Assembly: GCF_000473165.1 (NCBI RefSeq)
Contig: NZ_AXBE01000012.1
Location: 169,644 to 233,643, forward strand
Source of the DNA: Leisingera aquimarina DSM 24565
GTDB taxonomy: Bacteria > Pseudomonadota > Alphaproteobacteria > Rhodobacterales > Rhodobacteraceae
Direction: 5' to 3'
DNA length: 64,000 bases
The translations under genes were made by a program, and so were the position numbers. The notes under the pieces are model-generated. The model had not been told where the DNA came from. It saw nothing but the letters and a program-made list of their open reading frames with translations, and made no database searches. Below are positions 61,922 through 64,000 of this stretch, piece after piece. Numbering within the stretch: the first letter of the stretch is position 1; each line of letters starts with the position of its first letter.

Positions 61922-64000
61922 GTGAAAATGGTTAAAAAACAAAATCCTAATGAATTGAGAGCGACGCAGCTGCAGCCCGTTCTGCCGTCCGGGGGCTTGG
62001 ATTTCGCACTGACGGGCGAACTGGACGGCGACCCCGGCTGCCTCGGACAGGAGCGGGCGGCGGATGCAATCCGGATGGGTGCGCTGACCACCCACGAGGA
62101 TTTCAATGTCTTTGTCCTGGGCCAGCCCGGCAGCGGCCGCCATGCGCTTGCCCAGTCCATTCTGGCGGAGATCGCCAAGGACCGGCCGGTGGCCTGCGAC
62201 TGGGTCTATGTCAACAACTTCGATGTGCCGCACAAGCCGGTGGCAATCCGGCTGCCTGCCGGGTCCGCCTGCCGTCTGCGCAGCATGATGGAAACGCTGG
62301 TGGACGACTTGGCCAGCCAGATCCCGGCGCTGTTTGAATCGGAGGATTACCAGACCCGGCGCCGCACCATCGAGGAGGATTTCTCTGCCGCGCATGAGAG
62401 CGAGATGGCGGAGGTCTTTGAGGATGCCCGCACGGCGGGAGTTGCCATCATGCGCACGCCGGTCGGCTTCAGTTTTGCTGGTCTGCGCGACGACAAGGTG
62501 TTGAGCCAGGAGCAGTTCGACGCGCTAGGCGAGGAGGAGCGTGCAGAGCTGGAAGCAGCGATCGACCGTATACAGCAGCGGATGTCAGAGGTGCTGCAAG
62601 CGGTGCCGAAGCGTGAAAAGGAGCACCGGCGGCAGGTGGAGCAGCTGCATTACGAGCTGGCCTCCCGTGGGGTGGACGAGGCGATCCGCGAGGTGCAGGA
62701 AGGGTTTGCCAGCGAGGCGGCAGTGATGCGCTACCTGGAGGCGGTGCGCCGCGATCTGATCGAAAATGGCGAGCTGTTCCTGATCGGGGAGGGCGAGGAG
62801 GAGGTCGGCCCGTTCCCGGTGCCCACAAGTAAGCATTTCGAGCTGCCGCAGTTCCAGCGTTACCGGGTCAATGTGATGGTTGCGAACGGCAGCAGCGGCG
62901 CGGGCGCGCCCGTGGTCAAGGAAGAGCTGCCGACGATGGCCAATCTGATCGGGCGGATCGAGTATGCCTCGGAGATGGGAACGCTGATCACCAATTTCAC
63001 GATGATCAAACCGGGCGCCTTGCACCGGGCCAATGGCGGCTATCTGGTGCTGGATGTGCGCCAGGTGCTGAGCGAGCCGCTGGCCTGGGATGCCCTGAAG
63101 CGCTGCCTGCGGACGGGGGAGATCCCGATCTATTCGCCGGGCGAGCGGATGAGCCTGATCTCCACGGTGTCGCTGGAGCCGGATCCGGTGCCGCTCAGCG
63201 TGCGGGTGGTGCTGATCGGAGAGCGGCTGCATTACTACCTGCTATCAGCGCTGGACCCGGATTTCCTGCAGCTGTTCAAGCTGGAGGCGGATTTCGCCGA
63301 TGATTTGCTGCTGCAGGAGGAGGCCCCGGCGGGCAGTTATGCGCAGATGATCGCCGGGCTGGCGCGGCGGGCCGGGACCCGGTCGCTGGACCAGGCGGCG
63401 GTGGAGCGGATGCTGCTGGAGAGCCTGCGAATGACGGGTGACAGGGAACGGCTGACGCTGAATTTCAGCCGCCTGTCGGACCTGCTGCGAGAGGCGGATT
63501 TCCGGGCCGAGCGCGAGGGCACCGCCCATATCGGCGCGGCCCATATCGAGACCGCGGTGGCCGAGAAGGAGCGCCGGGCGGGGCGGGTGCGGGAGCGGGG
63601 GCTGGAGACGGTCCGGTAGGGCACCGTGCTGATCGATACCGACGGCGCGCGCATCGGCCAGATCAACGCCCTGACTGTGCTGCAGATCGGCGATTACAGC
63701 TTTGGCCAGCCGTCGCGGCTGACGGCGCGCACCCGACCGGGGAGCGGCAAACTGGTGGACATCGAGCGGGAGGCCGAGCTAGGCGGGCCGATCCATTCCA
63801 AGGGGATGCTGATCCTGCAGGGCTACCTGGCGGCCACCTATGCCACCAGCGCGCCGCTGTCGCTGTGGGCCAGCTTGGTGTTCGAACAGAGCTATGGCGG
63901 GGTGGAGGGCGACAGTGCCTCGGCGGCGGAGCTGATTGCGCTGTTGTCGTCGCTGGCAGAGGTGCCCTTGGACCAGTCCTTTGCGATCACCGGGTCGGTC
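61922..64000 (+). pseudogene. LonB-type ATP-dependent protease, interrupted by an in-frame amber codon (3' end outside window)
   Basis: The first part (61922-63619, 565 residues) has LGQPGSGRHALAQSILAEI (P-loop, ~66), a helical insertion and ATPase motifs IKPGALHRANGGYLVLDVR (~365). It ends with a TAG at 63617-63619 after ERGLETVR. The same frame continues open to the window end with [20 protein letters not shown] and the Lon protease active-site region [20 protein letters not shown]. One base (probably G to T in a Glu codon) separates them. The start is GTG 61922 or ATG 61928. It is probably a dead protease or a recoded/mutated gene. Confidence 0.88.

Noticed and set aside
60878..62395. A 505-codon minus-strand frame opposite the dehydrogenase and lonB
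   Set aside because: It is antisense to two clearly recognised genes and has a composition typical of shadow frames (many His, Arg, Gln, Pro).
1..64000. Search for tRNA or rRNA genes and riboswitches
   Set aside because: No cloverleaf, rRNA-like conserved stretch or riboswitch pattern was noticed by eye. A covariance-model search would be needed to be sure.

Overview
The window looks like accessory, probably extrachromosomal DNA from a marine Rhodobacterales (Roseobacter-group) alphaproteobacterium. The basis is a repABC replication operon, an alphaproteobacterial polyol (smo/mtlK) operon feeding Entner-Doudoroff genes, high GC with many ATGA/TGATG gene overlaps, and protein style. No rRNA, tRNA or CRISPR array was seen. 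The genus is inference.

Layout. 1-17.8 kb is a + strand stress/membrane/acetate island: the end of nhaA, a K+-channel-like gene, an ECF sigma factor with a Cys-rich tail, a lipid-modification group (frameshifted FAD oxidoreductase, cyclopropane synthase, EamA exporter), a tightly coupled DUF5676-DUF3141-ackA-pta-(fabI remnant)-Rieske-CBS series, small metal-binding-type proteins, an ICMT-like methyltransferase, an APC permease and a ferric-reductase-like membrane protein. 17.9-24.5 kb is a graveyard: a 126-bp copy of the channel gene's end, a virB6 remnant, dead IS5, IS66, IS110 and IS3 pieces, and a broken PepSY/response-regulator pair, with an intact hipBA toxin-antitoxin in the middle.

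24.9-39.3 kb is an intact catabolic block: LacI-type regulator, smoEFGK polyol ABC transporter, polyol dehydrogenase, mannitol 2-dehydrogenase, fructokinase, then zwf-edd-eda-pgi. It takes up sorbitol/mannitol, oxidises them to fructose, phosphorylates, and sends the sugar through the ED pathway. A perfect 14-bp palindrome precedes smoE, and a near copy precedes the regulator gene.

39.7-58.7 kb is mobile/plasmid backbone, mostly minus strand: an internally deleted IS91 transposase with its tyrosine recombinase, a broken relaxase and mobC, a KorB/ParA-type partition pair with four identical 15-bp palindromes (likely centromere), a frameshifted DUF3768 gene, tacAT, repABC with antisense RNA and candidate parS palindromes, a frameshifted resolvase, and an IS5/IS1182-like element whose insertion point can be reconstructed exactly. 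58.9-64 kb resumes on the + strand with stress genes (cbpA-cbpM, DUF5765, zinc alcohol dehydrogenase, LonB-type protease). These resemble the left-hand island functionally, so the two outer parts may once have been one stress island.

The most notable points are the four-copy palindrome array next to the second partition system, an in-frame amber codon exactly between the ATPase and protease parts of lonB, the concentration of single-base frameshifts in the 41-57 kb backbone but none in the catabolic block, and the fabI gene reduced to its two ends inside a coupled acetate operon.
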